Positions 32,228 through 41,873 of a stretch of DNA of 64,000 nucleotides are shown here, piece by piece (the stretch's first letter is position 1; every line of letters begins with the position of its first letter). The stretch lies in the NCBI GenBank assembly GCA_021405325.1, contig QWII01000004.1, forward strand, positions 1 through 64,000, read 5' to 3'. A model generated the notes under the pieces. The model was not told where the DNA came from, did not search any database, and saw only the letters and a program-made list of their open reading frames with translations. The stretch is from Caldilinea sp. CFX5 (lineage in GTDB: Bacteria > Chloroflexota > Anaerolineae > Caldilineales > Caldilineaceae). The translations under genes were made by a program, and so were the position numbers.

Positions 32228-33605
32228 CGTGCAAACGGCCATCATCCTCGCTGCCGGCGCCGGGACCAGGTTCTGGCCTTATAATGTGGTGCGCCAGAAG
32301 GCGGCTTTTCCCATTGCCAATGTGCCGGCAGTCCGGCGCTTAGTGGATACTTTACAAGAAATTGGCATCCTGCGCATTGTGGTGGTCGTCGGGCATGGCG
32401 AAGCCAGTGTGCGCGCCGCCCTCCACGGTTGCGCCGACGGCGTTACCTTTGTGCGCCAGGGCAACCTGACCGGCACAGCCACCGCCGTGTTGACCGCCGC
32501 CAACGATCTCACCGAGGATTTCCTGGTCGTCTCCGGCGATATCGTCACTGATCAACAAAACCTGTTGACGCTCCTGGCCCGTTTTCAGGAAGAGCGACCA
32601 CCAGCCGCCGCCCTGATCCAACCGCTAGGCAAAGAGTCGCCCCATGACTGGCTGGGCGCTTATCCGCAAGGGGGACAGTTGCGGGGCGTCGAGGGGCATA
32701 CGCGGCGGGGCTGTCAACATCGGCTCTGTGGCATCTACGCCTTTCAACCCGCCGCCTTGCCCTACCTACGCGACAACCCCGGCGTGATGAGCCAGGTGCC
32801 CGTCGGCGGGATGCCGCCGCTGGAAGCCGAAATTGCCCAGTCGCTCCAGATGATGATCGACGAAGGGCAGACAGTGGCGGCGGTGGAGACGGTCGGTTAT
32901 CACATTGATTTGGATAAACCGTGGCACATTGATCTGGCAAATGAAACGGTGATCGACGCCATGTGTAAAGCTGTGACCGGCGACATCATCCCGGCCACCG
33001 CCCGCATCCACGACGGCGCTGAGGTGCATGGGCGGGTCATCCTGGGGGAACATTGCGAGATCGGCAATCGGGTCGTGTTAAAAGGCGACCTCTGGCTGGG
33101 CGACCACAGCCGGGTGATCAACGGCGCGATTCTCGATGGCCCCACGGTCGTCGGCAAACACACGATTGTGCAGAACTATTGCCAGATCGGCAGCCACACC
33201 ACGCTGGGCAACCGCAGCCACTACGGCCACGGCGCCGAGTTCAGCGGGGTGGCGCTCGATACCGTCTACTGTTATCACTACATGGAAATCTGGGGCGTCG
33301 TCGGTCAGGCCGTGGACTTTGGCGCGGCGACGGTCTGTGGCAACCTGCGCTTTGATGACCAGGACACCACCTGGCGCATCAAAGGCCGCCCCGAAACCCC
33401 CACCCACGCCGCCAACGCCGCCTACTTTGGCGACTTCTGTCGCACCGGCGTCAACGCTATCATCATGCCGGGGCGGCGCATTGGCGTCTACAGCGTCGTC
33501 GGCCCCGGCGTGCTGCTCTATGATGACCTGCCGGATCGCACCATGGTAACGGCCAAGCAGGAGTTGGTCACACGCCCGTGGGGACCAGAGCGGTATGGGT
33601 GGTGA
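32214..33605 (+). CDS. NDP-sugar pyrophosphorylase-like protein with left-handed beta-helix
   Basis: 463 residues from the ATG at 32214, where GAGAAGG gives a ribosome binding site; it overlaps the previous gene by 14 nt. The nucleotidyltransferase signature AAGAGTRFWP is at residues 13-22. Hexapeptide repeats follow from about residue 260 (IPATARIHDGAEVHGRVILG, then VVLKGDLWLGD). This two-domain build matches GlmU-like and NDP-sugar-1-P transferases. Residues 390-463 extend the helix. The enzyme would make an activated sugar; which one is not readable. Confidence 0.88.
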   Translation: MANNNVQTAIILAAGAGTRFWPYNVVRQKAAFPIANVPAVRRLVDTLQEIGILRIVVVVGHGEASVRAALHGCADGVTFVRQGNLTGTATAVLTAANDLTEDFLVVSGDIVTDQQNLLTLLARFQEERPPAAALIQPLGKESPHDWLGAYPQGGQLRGVEGHTRRGCQHRLCGIYAFQPAALPYLRDNPGVMSQVPVGGMPPLEAEIAQSLQMMIDEGQTVAAVETVGYHIDLDKPWHIDLANETVIDAMCKAVTGDIIPATARIHDGAEVHGRVILGEHCEIGNRVVLKGDLWLGDHSRVINGAILDGPTVVGKHTIVQNYCQIGSHTTLGNRSHYGHGAEFSGVALDTVYCYHYMEIWGVVGQAVDFGAATVCGNLRFDDQDTTWRIKGRPETPTHAANAAYFGDFCRTGVNAIIMPGRRIGVYSVVGPGVLLYDDLPDRTMVTAKQELVTRPWGPERYGW

Positions 33606-33680
33606 TCATGATTAGACAAATTGTACGCACCTGATGATATACTAGATTGCAAGATAAGGTTCATGACGGGAGGTATACAG

Positions 33681-33956
33681 ATGAACATGCTCACAATTGG
33701 CCTTGAGGATGAATTACAGCAAATCATTCAGGTTGCATTGTATCGCAAAACAATCACAGCAGAACAACTCGTAAAACAAGCGCTCTACCGCTATCTTCAT
33801 GAAGAGCAGGTAGTAGAGGATGAAGAAGTCGCAAGCGAATACGGGGAAGACTCAATCGTTGGTATGTTTGATTTGGGGGATCCATTCTTATCCGAAAAAT
33901 CGGAAGAAATCTTGCACACCATCTTCAATGCGAATAAGGCGGTTGTTCAGTCATGA
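33681..33956 (+). CDS. Antitoxin partner of PIN-domain toxin
   Basis: 91 residues, ATG at 33681 with GGGAGG 8 nt upstream. N-terminal part has a ribbon-helix-like stretch (MLTIGLEDELQQIIQVALYR, then TAEQLVKQALYRYL), the C-terminal part is acidic and probably disordered until toxin-bound. Its stop overlaps the toxin start by 4 nt (ATGA). This order and size are typical for VapB-type antitoxins, which bind DNA and neutralise the toxin. Confidence 0.75.
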   Translation: MNMLTIGLEDELQQIIQVALYRKTITAEQLVKQALYRYLHEEQVVEDEEVASEYGEDSIVGMFDLGDPFLSEKSEEILHTIFNANKAVVQS

Positions 33957-34363
33957 TTGCCATCGCTGATACAGGATTTGTTGTTGCATTGTTACACCGA
34001 GGCGACAAAAATCACAGAGCCGCCGCTGCTGTATACCAACGATTGCAAAGGGCTTATTTACCCCAAACAGCTTTGACGGAAGTTGCTTACCTACTCCCCA
34101 GTCGGGTTGGTGGCGATGCCGTTGCTGAGTTTCTCAGACGATTGCCCACTAGCAAATTGTTTGCTACTGCCCTAACCGATGAAGACTTATCAATAACGGC
34201 TGCTATTCTAAAGCAGTACGCGTCAAGCCGCATTGATTTTGTCGATGCAACGGTCATGGCAGTAGCAGAACGATTTGACGTTACTACTATTTTAACAGTA
34301 GATTACCGCGATTTCCGTCTCTATCGCCCTAAGCATTGTCCATATTTCACATTGTTACCTTAA
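33953..34363 (+). CDS. PIN-domain ribonuclease toxin (VapC-type)
   Basis: 136 residues. The PIN-domain acidic set is visible: Asp6 in IADTGFVVALL, Glu43 in TALTEVAYLL, Asp95 and Asp98 in RIDFVDATVMAVAE, and a final VDYRDF. Such toxins cut tRNA or rRNA using Mg2+. Overlap with the antitoxin gene supports co-expression. No truncation is evident. Confidence 0.9.
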   Translation: MIAIADTGFVVALLHRGDKNHRAAAAVYQRLQRAYLPQTALTEVAYLLPSRVGGDAVAEFLRRLPTSKLFATALTDEDLSITAAILKQYASSRIDFVDATVMAVAERFDVTTILTVDYRDFRLYRPKHCPYFTLLP

Positions 34364-34383
34364 ATTATAGGCACAACCTCACC

Positions 34384-35703
34384 CTACCCTGCATCCAGCG
34401 TCGCAACCGCCGTCATATTCCAGCGCAATCGTGGATCGGTCGCTTGCGGGGTAATGATGACCGTATAGGTAATATCCCCCTGTCGGTTTTCACCCAGCGG
34501 TTTGATGCGGGTCACCACCCCTGCCAGCACCAGATCTGGAATCGCATCCAGCGTCACTGAGACCCGTTGGCCTTCCGTCACATTGACCACGCTTAGTTCG
34601 GTCAAATCTTCGGTGTGAATCTCCCAGGCGGAGAGATCCGCCAGTTGCACGACCGGCGTCCCGGCGGCCACCTGTTCCCCCACTTTGAGATCGAGATCGG
34701 CAATCACACCGGCAAAGGGGGCGCGCAAGGTCGTCTCTTCTAGCGCCAACTGCTCTTGCATCAACGCCGTCTCCGCTTCCTTCACCTGCGCTTCGGCGGC
34801 AGCAATCGCTTCCGGGCGCGAACCGGCTTGTAACTGGGCCAACTGCGCTTCGGCCCGCCGCACTTCCGCTTCGGCGCTGTTGACATCGCTGGCGGATCCC
34901 GGCGCTTGCAAACGATCCAGTTCGGCGCGCGCCCGTTGCACCCGCGCCCGTGCGTCGGCCACCTGGTCAGCATCAGCCCCGGCAGCGAGCACATTGTACC
35001 GTGCCTGCGCCGCCTCATAGCCATTGGTGGCGCGCTGCAACGCTGCTGATTCGGGCAACATGCCCAGGTCATTGCGCCACTTCACGGCGTTATAGGCGGA
35101 ACGCGCCTGCTTCAATTCCGCTTCGGCATTGGCCAATTCGGCGCGGGCGTTGATCAGATCGCCTTCTTTGGGGCCGTTGAGCAATTGCTGCACGGCGGTC
35201 TGCGCCGCGCCTAACTCAGCCTGGGCGGCAGTTACATCCGCCTGGCGCGCTACTTCGGTGAGTTTGGTCACTTGGGCGCGGGCAATATCGACGGCCGCTT
35301 CCGCCGCCGTCACCTCTTCCGGCCGCGGGCCAGCGGTCAGTTGCGCCAACGCGGCCTGCGCGTTCTCCAAGCGAGCCTGCGCCTGGGCAATCGCCACGAC
35401 TTGCCGCTTGTTGTCGAGCCGGGCAATGATCGCCCCTTGCGCCACCGTGTCACCTTCGGCCACCAATACTGCGGCCACAATGCCCCCCGTCGCCAGGCTC
35501 AGGTTGGCCGACTGTTTGGGCAACACCACCGCCTCGGCCACCACCTGGCTAGGCGCCTGCTGCGCCGGTAAGGTTGGTTCCGGTGTCGGCGTGGCGGTCG
35601 CCGTCATCGCCGCTTGCGGCAACAGCCCTTGTGTACTCAGGTAATAATACGCGCCAACACCAACTACCGCCAACACGATAATGATGATAAGCCATCTTCT
35701 CAT
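34384..35703 (-). CDS. HlyD/MacA-family adaptor of second exporter
   Basis: 439 residues. A single membrane anchor (LIIIIVLAVVGVGAYYYL), a short Thr/Pro linker (TATATPTPEPTLPAQQ), then biotinyl-lipoyl and Ala-rich coiled-coil hairpin with repeated AQ/AE segments, and the C-terminal barrel. It shares domain build and segments such as AVKWRNDLGMLPESAALQ with the HlyD gene at 24010-25608 (KIKWRNDIGMTPESAALQ there), so the two are paralogues. GAGGAT precedes the ATG. Confidence 0.92.
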   Translation of the reverse strand: MRRWLIIIIVLAVVGVGAYYYLSTQGLLPQAAMTATATPTPEPTLPAQQAPSQVVAEAVVLPKQSANLSLATGGIVAAVLVAEGDTVAQGAIIARLDNKRQVVAIAQAQARLENAQAALAQLTAGPRPEEVTAAEAAVDIARAQVTKLTEVARQADVTAAQAELGAAQTAVQQLLNGPKEGDLINARAELANAEAELKQARSAYNAVKWRNDLGMLPESAALQRATNGYEAAQARYNVLAAGADADQVADARARVQRARAELDRLQAPGSASDVNSAEAEVRRAEAQLAQLQAGSRPEAIAAAEAQVKEAETALMQEQLALEETTLRAPFAGVIADLDLKVGEQVAAGTPVVQLADLSAWEIHTEDLTELSVVNVTEGQRVSVTLDAIPDLVLAGVVTRIKPLGENRQGDITYTVIITPQATDPRLRWNMTAVATLDAG

Positions 35704-35823
35704 AACAATATCCTCGTCAATATCTTTCTTCTGACTTTCACGAGGGTTGAAACCCTCGGCTACCGTCAGTCGTCGCTACGCGACTGGTTTACACAGTTGA
35801 TTGTAAGTCTTCTTGTCTTTCGC

Positions 35824-38211
35824 CTACTCATACGCCAACACCTCGCGCACCGTAATGCGCGCTGCCCCACGCGCCGGCAGCAGACTGGCAACGGCGGCAA
35901 TCAGCACAATCACCAGCAGCCACAACGCTGCCCCGCCGGTGGAAAAGCGAAAACTAAGCGCCGCTTGAATAAAACCAGCGCCGACGGCGTCACTCAGCGC
36001 TTTGCTCAGGGGGAGCGCCAGCAGCGTACCCAGCACCCAACTCAACGTGCCGATGAGGACGCCTTCGACAATCACAATCGATAAGATGGCGCGGTTGCCC
36101 GCCCCAATCGCCCGCATGACGCCGATCTCCCGGCGTCGCTCCAAGACGTTGATGCTCATGGTACCCATTAACCCTAGCCCGCCGACCACAGCCAGCAACA
36201 GCGCCATCACAGTCAGAATGATAATGATTACATTAAACTGGGTGATGACCTGTTGGCGCACAAAGCTGGTCGTTTCGGCAGAGCTAATGGTGACGCCGAT
36301 GGTCTTGAAATGTTCATCCAACGCTTTGGCTACCCGCTCTTGGAAAGCGGCGTCATGGTGCGCCGTGATCACTTGCAAGGTGCTGGCGCGACCGACCGTG
36401 CGTGTCACCTGGGCAAAATAGGGATAGTTGGCATAGACAAAGGGGCCGGAGAGAACGCCCCGCACAATCCCAACCACTGTCCAACTTTCTTTGCGCTCAT
36501 CAATGTCCAGCACCAGCGTGTCGCCGACCTTGAGATCCGGTTCATTTTTCAATACATCAGTGTTGACCACAACGGCATTTTCATCGTCGGGCAGCAGCCA
36601 GCGACCGCTTAACAACTTCGGCTTGATCATTTGGGAATTAGGCTGTGGGGCAATGAGCAATATGTCCGAGCCATCAATATCACCAGGGCGGATACGACGC
36701 GCGCCCCAAAACCCCCAACTTTCCGCCGCCGTCACGCCCGGCACCGTTAGCGCGGCGCGCTCCATATGGTCGGCGCGATAGGGTCGATTGAGGTTCACGC
36801 CAATGTCATAGTTCCAGTAGCTGAGGGCGTCGTCCAGAGTGAGCAACAGGGAGGAGCGCACGCTAAAGACGCTGATAAAAATCGCGCTGGCAAGGGTCAA
36901 CGTCGTCAAGGTCAAGAGCAACCGTCCCTTGCGGCGAAAGGTGTTGCGCAGCGAAATCAAGAGCGGACGGGACAGCCCGCGCACCCGTTCCAACAACCGG
37001 TCGAACCAGTTTTCGCCAAAGCCGCCCTTGCCCAAGCCGTAGTCGCTGATTGCTTCCCGTACCGTGATCCGAGTGCCGCGCAGAATCGGGTAGAGTGCAG
37101 CTAACAGCGGGACAAGCATGCCCACAGCAATTTCCAACGCCAATACCTGGAGGGGGATGCCGGTGGTCAGGATGTCAAAGTTCATCAGCCCGGCCATGAA
37201 AGTGGTGTTCGCCCGCATCCCTAACCAGCCCAAAGGGATGGCAACCAGCAGCGCCAGTAGACTGAAAATCAGTGTTGTCACCAGATACATGCCGATGATC
37301 TGGCCGTTGTGCGCGCCGATAGTTTTCATTACGCCGATCTGGCGCGTCTGTTGGGCCAAAATGGCGGCGATGATATTGACGACGAGAAAGGAACTCAGCA
37401 ACAGCGACATGACGCCCAACACGCCAAAGATCAGCAACATGGGGGTGAGAAATTGCTCAAACTCATGTTTCCCCGGTTCGGGAACAAACGACCAGTAGAC
37501 GGTGTAGCCACCCTTCTCGATCCGCTTCTGCACTGTATCGACCACTTTCTGGATATGTTCCTGGTTGTCGCCCTGTTCAGCCACCGTAAGATAGAGACGA
37601 CTAAAGTTGCGTGACTCGCCCAGCCATTCCAGCGTATCCAGTGTGATATAGCCGTTGGCCGAGCCGGTAAACTGGGCCGAAATCTCGTTCAAGTCATGGG
37701 CCAGGCCAGTGATCGGCACCTGGCGCTGGCCGCCCTCCGGCAGCTTGATCGTAATCATGTCACCGACCTGGGTGTTGAGCAGCGCCAACGAGGAGCGTTC
37801 AATCAGCAGTGTCCGTTTCGGTGGCGGCCAGGCGCCGCTGACCGGTAGCACCTTGTTGAGCCGCATCCCCTGGAAATCCTGAATAGCCCACAGATCCAAA
37901 TTTTTCCATTGATCCGGCCCCGTCTGCACCTGGACACTGACCCGGCTCCGTCCTTCCGCCTCGGCGACTTCAGGCATCCGGCGCACACTCTCGACCAATT
38001 CGTTCGTAAACCCTGAAACGCCCATACGCGCGTGCATAGGGTTGATTTGGGCATAGCCGGTGGGCAAGTCGTGTGACATTACCACATGCGAACCGGTCAC
38101 CATGCCAATAGCCGCCACACCGACCGCAATCGACAGGACGACCAACACGGTGCGCGTCTTATTGCCCAGCACGTCACGCAACACTTTTCGCCAGCGTGGG
38201 TTGATTGACAT
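35824..38211 (-). CDS. FtsX-family ABC permease (two-module, LolC/E or YknZ-like)
   Basis: 795 residues, about twice the size of the MacB-like permease at 25807-27030. Two FtsX modules are visible: the first with LVVNIIAAILAQQTRQIGVM near residue 280 and the second with MSINVLERRREIGVMRAIGA near residue 705. The N-terminal segment has the usual WRKVLRDVLGNKTRTVLVVL start. The extracytoplasmic domains carry MacB-core features. CGGAGG lies 5 nt before the ATG. It is the second gene of the ATPase-permease-adaptor transporter; the cargo is unknown. Confidence 0.93.
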   Translation of the reverse strand: MSINPRWRKVLRDVLGNKTRTVLVVLSIAVGVAAIGMVTGSHVVMSHDLPTGYAQINPMHARMGVSGFTNELVESVRRMPEVAEAEGRSRVSVQVQTGPDQWKNLDLWAIQDFQGMRLNKVLPVSGAWPPPKRTLLIERSSLALLNTQVGDMITIKLPEGGQRQVPITGLAHDLNEISAQFTGSANGYITLDTLEWLGESRNFSRLYLTVAEQGDNQEHIQKVVDTVQKRIEKGGYTVYWSFVPEPGKHEFEQFLTPMLLIFGVLGVMSLLLSSFLVVNIIAAILAQQTRQIGVMKTIGAHNGQIIGMYLVTTLIFSLLALLVAIPLGWLGMRANTTFMAGLMNFDILTTGIPLQVLALEIAVGMLVPLLAALYPILRGTRITVREAISDYGLGKGGFGENWFDRLLERVRGLSRPLLISLRNTFRRKGRLLLTLTTLTLASAIFISVFSVRSSLLLTLDDALSYWNYDIGVNLNRPYRADHMERAALTVPGVTAAESWGFWGARRIRPGDIDGSDILLIAPQPNSQMIKPKLLSGRWLLPDDENAVVVNTDVLKNEPDLKVGDTLVLDIDERKESWTVVGIVRGVLSGPFVYANYPYFAQVTRTVGRASTLQVITAHHDAAFQERVAKALDEHFKTIGVTISSAETTSFVRQQVITQFNVIIIILTVMALLLAVVGGLGLMGTMSINVLERRREIGVMRAIGAGNRAILSIVIVEGVLIGTLSWVLGTLLALPLSKALSDAVGAGFIQAALSFRFSTGGAALWLLVIVLIAAVASLLPARGAARITVREVLAYE

Positions 38212-38267
38212 CGTTTCCTCCGCTATGAAGCCCCAGTGTGAGTAGAGTGTTTCAGTAGAACAAGCGA

Positions 38268-39110
38268 TCAGTAGGACAGGGCATATTGGGCATTATTATC
38301 AGGTGATGGCGCAAGTGCAGGCTGCACATTGAGCGGCGGCGGGTTTGCCGTCTGTTGGGGACGGGTATCGCTGACGACGGCGCCGTCGGCAATTGTTACC
38401 GTGCGGGTGACGCGATGGGCCAGGTCATCATCGTGGGTCACCATGAGAATAGTTTTGCCACCGGCGACCAGGCGGTGAAAGAGTTGAAAGATCGCATCCG
38501 CCGTCTTGGAATCGAGGTTGCCGGTTGGCTCGTCGGCGACGACGATGGGCGGGTCGTTGGCCAGGGCGCGGGCAATGGCTACCCGTTGCTGCTGGCCGCC
38601 GGAGATGGCCGAGGGTAATTTGTTGGCCTGGTCGGTCATGTCCACCTGGTCGAGTAGGTGGAGGGCGTGTTCACGGCGTTGACGAACGGGGTAGACATCA
38701 CAAAAGTCCATGGGGAGCATGACATTTTCCACCACGGTCAGCATCGGCAACAGTTGAAAGAATTGGAAGACGACGCCAATGTTGCGACCCCGCCACTGGG
38801 CAATCCCATTTTCATCCAGATGGTGGACGGCAGTGTCGCCCACAAAGATTTCGCCGTCACTGGGCGAGTCGATGCCGGTGATCATGTTGATCAAGGTCGA
38901 TTTGCCGCTGCCCGATTTGCCGACCACGGCGACAAACTCCCCTTTGTCCACCTGTAGATCGATGCGGCGCAAGGCGACAAAGTCACCCGCCGCCGTGGCA
39001 TACCGTTTGCCGACGCCGCGCAATTCGATCAGGTGATCGTTACCGTGGTGATAGTGACCGTTCGTCTGTTGTTGATTGCCGCTGCGCCGCCGAAAGAGTT
39101 TTTGAAACAT
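38268..39110 (-). CDS. LolD/MacB-type ABC ATPase of second exporter
   Basis: 280 residues from the ATG at 39110 (GGGAG upstream). Walker [10 protein letters not shown], signature ISGGQQQR and Walker [14 protein letters not shown] are all intact, and the Q-loop segment [20 protein letters not shown] is canonical. Residues 1-27 are a basic and Gln-rich head, and the last 40 residues are a Pro-rich tail ([18 protein letters not shown]). It is transcribed first of the three exporter genes. Confidence 0.93.
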   Translation of the reverse strand: MFQKLFRRRSGNQQQTNGHYHHGNDHLIELRGVGKRYATAAGDFVALRRIDLQVDKGEFVAVVGKSGSGKSTLINMITGIDSPSDGEIFVGDTAVHHLDENGIAQWRGRNIGVVFQFFQLLPMLTVVENVMLPMDFCDVYPVRQRREHALHLLDQVDMTDQANKLPSAISGGQQQRVAIARALANDPPIVVADEPTGNLDSKTADAIFQLFHRLVAGGKTILMVTHDDDLAHRVTRTVTIADGAVVSDTRPQQTANPPPLNVQPALAPSPDNNAQYALSY

Positions 39111-39175
39111 GGTTGCGTCTCCCTTCCCCAACTTATACGAACAATCGTCGGGAAGGTTGCAACGGGAGAAGCTTG

Positions 39176-40315
39176 TTACTGATCGACTACCGACCCATCG
39201 CGATGCAACCGTGTTTTAACTGTACGCGGCTTATACGGCCAACGCTCCGCAGCATCTTCGGCCAACTCTACCCCGATCCCTGGTGCATCGGGAATAATGA
39301 TAAAGCCATCCTCACAGCGCAACGCGCTCTTGACAATTTCACTCTTGGGCGGCTCATGTTCGCCAAGCGGGTATTCTTGCAAGGCGAAGTTGGGAATACA
39401 GGCCGCCAACTGGATACAGGCTGCCGTACTCACCGGGCTGAGCGGATTGTGCGGCACGACGCCGACATTGTGCGCTTCGGCCAGGGCGGCAATCTTTTTG
39501 GCGTGGGTCAGCCCGCCGACCATACAGACATCGGGTCGCACATATTGCACGGCCCCCTGCCGCAACAACGGTTCAAATTCCCAGATGGTGTGGATCCGTT
39601 CGCCGGTGGCAATGGGAATGTTGATATGTTGCGCCACCTGCGCCATCGACTCGAAGTGGTCCGGGCGCACGGGGTCTTCATAGAAAAAGGGGTGATAGGG
39701 TTCGATGCCCCGCCCCAAGACAATCGCTTCGGTGGGGGTCAACTGGCGGTGAATCTCGATACAGAGATCGACATCCCGCCCCACGGCGGCGCGATAGGCA
39801 GCGACGGTTTCAATCGCATCTTCGATCTTGTCCACATGGGTCTTGAAATAGGGAAGGTCGCGCGAATCATCCAGAAAGGGGGTCAGGTGGCCGACGGCGG
39901 TGTAGCCTTGGGCTTTGGCGTCGATACAGCCCTGGATCAATTCCTCCTTGGTTTCACCAAAGACATGGTAGTAGACCCGCGCTTTGTCCCGCGTCTTGCC
40001 CCCCATGAGTTGATAACAGGGGACGCCAAAGTGCTTGCCCATAATGTCCCACAGGGCAATGTCAATCGCGCTCAATGCGCCCATGATCGCCGCCCCGCGA
40101 AAGTGGCTCCAGCGGTAGAGATATTGCCAGTGGTGTTCGATGCGCAACGGATCTTGCCCAATCAAGTAGCGCTTAAAGGTTTCCACCGCGCCGGCGGACG
40201 CCTCCAAATAACCCCACGCCCCTGACTCACCCAAACCCACAATGCCAGCATCGGTATGCACCTGAACAAAATAGTAGCGATCCACGAAGATTGATTGGAT
40301 GTCGGTGATTTTCAT
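39176..40315 (-). CDS. Enolase-superfamily dehydratase (mandelate racemase/galactonate dehydratase-like)
   Basis: 379 residues from the ATG at 40315 (GGGAGGGATC directly upstream). N-terminal capping domain, then the barrel with the metal-ligand strands: [23 protein letters not shown] and [21 protein letters not shown] late in the barrel provides the general acid/base His typical of the galactonate dehydratase group. It would dehydrate a sugar acid in the cytoplasm. The same strand carries a sugar isomerase-like, an oxidoreductase and a methyltransferase upstream, a catabolic context. Confidence 0.9.
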   Translation of the reverse strand: MKITDIQSIFVDRYYFVQVHTDAGIVGLGESGAWGYLEASAGAVETFKRYLIGQDPLRIEHHWQYLYRWSHFRGAAIMGALSAIDIALWDIMGKHFGVPCYQLMGGKTRDKARVYYHVFGETKEELIQGCIDAKAQGYTAVGHLTPFLDDSRDLPYFKTHVDKIEDAIETVAAYRAAVGRDVDLCIEIHRQLTPTEAIVLGRGIEPYHPFFYEDPVRPDHFESMAQVAQHINIPIATGERIHTIWEFEPLLRQGAVQYVRPDVCMVGGLTHAKKIAALAEAHNVGVVPHNPLSPVSTAACIQLAACIPNFALQEYPLGEHEPPKSEIVKSALRCEDGFIIIPDAPGIGVELAEDAAERWPYKPRTVKTRLHRDGSVVDQ

Positions 40316-40336
40316 GATCCCTCCCGTGTAGAAATT

Positions 40337-40397
40337 AATCAACCACAAAGACGCAAAGAACACGAAGAATTTCTTCGTGGCTTCGCGCCTGTGTGGT
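40337..40397. repeat. Hairpin repeat family D, copy 2
   Basis: AATCAACCACAAAGACGCAA and an imperfect complement around TTT; matches the arms at 28889-28956 with several changes. Lies just upstream of the dehydratase gene. Confidence 0.65.
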
Positions 40398-40417
40398 ACG
40401 TTTTGAGCGCCACCTGG

Positions 40418-41041
40418 CTATGGCTTGCGCAGGGTGAGCGCATGAAAATGCCCTTCACCGTCACCCTGGGGTACGACACAAAAGGCTTCGATTTCAAAGA
40501 GTGAACCGGGGAGGCTTCTAAATTGCTCGTCCGTATAGCGGGCGAAAAAGCGTTGCGGTTCATAGTGATCGCCTTCCCAGACCCCCTCAGCATCGACGCC
40601 GCCATATTGACCCCAGTAGAAAAGGCCGCCGGGGCGCAAGATAGCGTGAATTTTGCCTAAGATCGGGGGCAGATCCCGTTTGGGGACATGCAACAGGCAG
40701 TTGATCGCATAGATCCCGTCAAAACTATCCGGGGCAAAGTGCTGATCGAGGTTAGCAAACTCAACAACATGGGCGTTCAACCCTTTGCTGCGACAGTGTT
40801 CCACCATCGCCGGTGAGAGATCAGCACAGGTGACGGTTAGGCCATTCTGTTGGAAAAAGAGACTATCCCACCCGACGCCCATGCCAATCTCTAGCAAGTT
40901 GCGCTTACCTTCAGCCTGGAGCATGGCAAGAAAACGCGCCCGTTCGGCCTGTTTCCAGGAATGGAGCGTTTTCCCTTCCCGCTCGGCAATCATGCGATCA
41001 TAGGCGGTGCGCAGATTCGTTAACAGGGTCTGATCCATCAT
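40418..41041 (-). CDS. Class I SAM-dependent methyltransferase
   Basis: 207 residues. The SAM-binding motif LLEIGMGVGWDSLFFQ is at about residues 48-63, followed by a loop with CADLSPAMVEHC, FDGIYAINCLLHV and the late ILRPGGLFYWGQYGGV. No transmembrane segment. Its ATG starts 1 nt after the stop of the upstream isomerase-like gene. The substrate is unknown; sugar or small acid methylation fits the operon. Confidence 0.9.
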   Translation of the reverse strand: MMDQTLLTNLRTAYDRMIAEREGKTLHSWKQAERARFLAMLQAEGKRNLLEIGMGVGWDSLFFQQNGLTVTCADLSPAMVEHCRSKGLNAHVVEFANLDQHFAPDSFDGIYAINCLLHVPKRDLPPILGKIHAILRPGGLFYWGQYGGVDAEGVWEGDHYEPQRFFARYTDEQFRSLPGSLFEIEAFCVVPQGDGEGHFHALTLRKP

Positions 41042-41042
41042 G

Positions 41043-41873
41043 TTAGGCGCCTACTTCACCAATCCACTGTCCCATTACCTGCGCATGTTGCGGCATGGCG
41101 ACTTCCGGTTCCTCGATTTCGGGATGCCACTTCTTTTCCCATTCGGCGCTGAGATAGCCGCGATAGCCTTTGTCATAGAGCAGCTTGATCGTCGCCTGAC
41201 AAGGCAACTCGCCTTGCCCCAGCAACACCAACTGCCACGAGCCATCGGCGCGCTTGATGCCATCTTTGATATGGACATGCTTCACCCGTGAACCGATCAA
41301 GCGCCAGGTCTCCGCAATTGGCTCGCCCATGCGGTAGGGATGGTGAATGTCCCAGACAGCGGCGACATGCGGGCTATCCACCTGCGCCAGCACCCGCGCC
41401 ACTTCCGCCCCGCGACAAAACGCGTCGTGTGTTTCCAGCACAATGGTGACGCCTTGCGCTTCGGCGGTGGCAACCCCAGCCAGCAACCCCTGCGCCACCC
41501 AGTCGATAGTCTGGTTGATGGTCTGCCCATCGATCACATTGCCGCCAAAGGTGCGCACCATTGGCGCTTCCAGATCATTCGCCAGTTCGAGATAGCGGCG
41601 CAACTCGTCAACGTTGCTCTGCCGATCGGCGGGATCAGGCGACGAGAAGCGGGTGGACAGCCCCAAGCCGATGATGCGGATGTTGTGTTGTTGCAACGCC
41701 GCTTTCATCTGACGGCGACGTTCGGCGGAAAGATTGGATGGGATGATCTGCCCATCCAGCAAGCGCACTTCCAGCGCTTGATAGCCATTGGCGGCGGCCT
41801 GTTCGACCGTATGTTCAAAAGACCAGCCGGGTGAACCGAGCGTACTCCAAGCCAGCGGATAAAGGGTAGTCAT
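41043..41873 (-). CDS. Sugar phosphate isomerase/epimerase-like (xylose isomerase-like barrel)
   Basis: 276 residues from the ATG at 41873 (AGGAG 9 nt upstream). TIM-barrel family of Pfam AP_endonuc_2 type: LAWSTLGSPGWSFEHTVEQA, then IVLETHDAFC, VAAVWDIHHPYR, VKHVHIKDG and a final GYRGYLSAEWEKKWHPEIE, which carry the Glu/Asp/His metal ligands. The start overlaps the stop of the upstream oxidoreductase by one base (TAATG). Confidence 0.9.
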   Translation of the reverse strand: MTTLYPLAWSTLGSPGWSFEHTVEQAAANGYQALEVRLLDGQIIPSNLSAERRRQMKAALQQHNIRIIGLGLSTRFSSPDPADRQSNVDELRRYLELANDLEAPMVRTFGGNVIDGQTINQTIDWVAQGLLAGVATAEAQGVTIVLETHDAFCRGAEVARVLAQVDSPHVAAVWDIHHPYRMGEPIAETWRLIGSRVKHVHIKDGIKRADGSWQLVLLGQGELPCQATIKLLYDKGYRGYLSAEWEKKWHPEIEEPEVAMPQHAQVMGQWIGEVGA

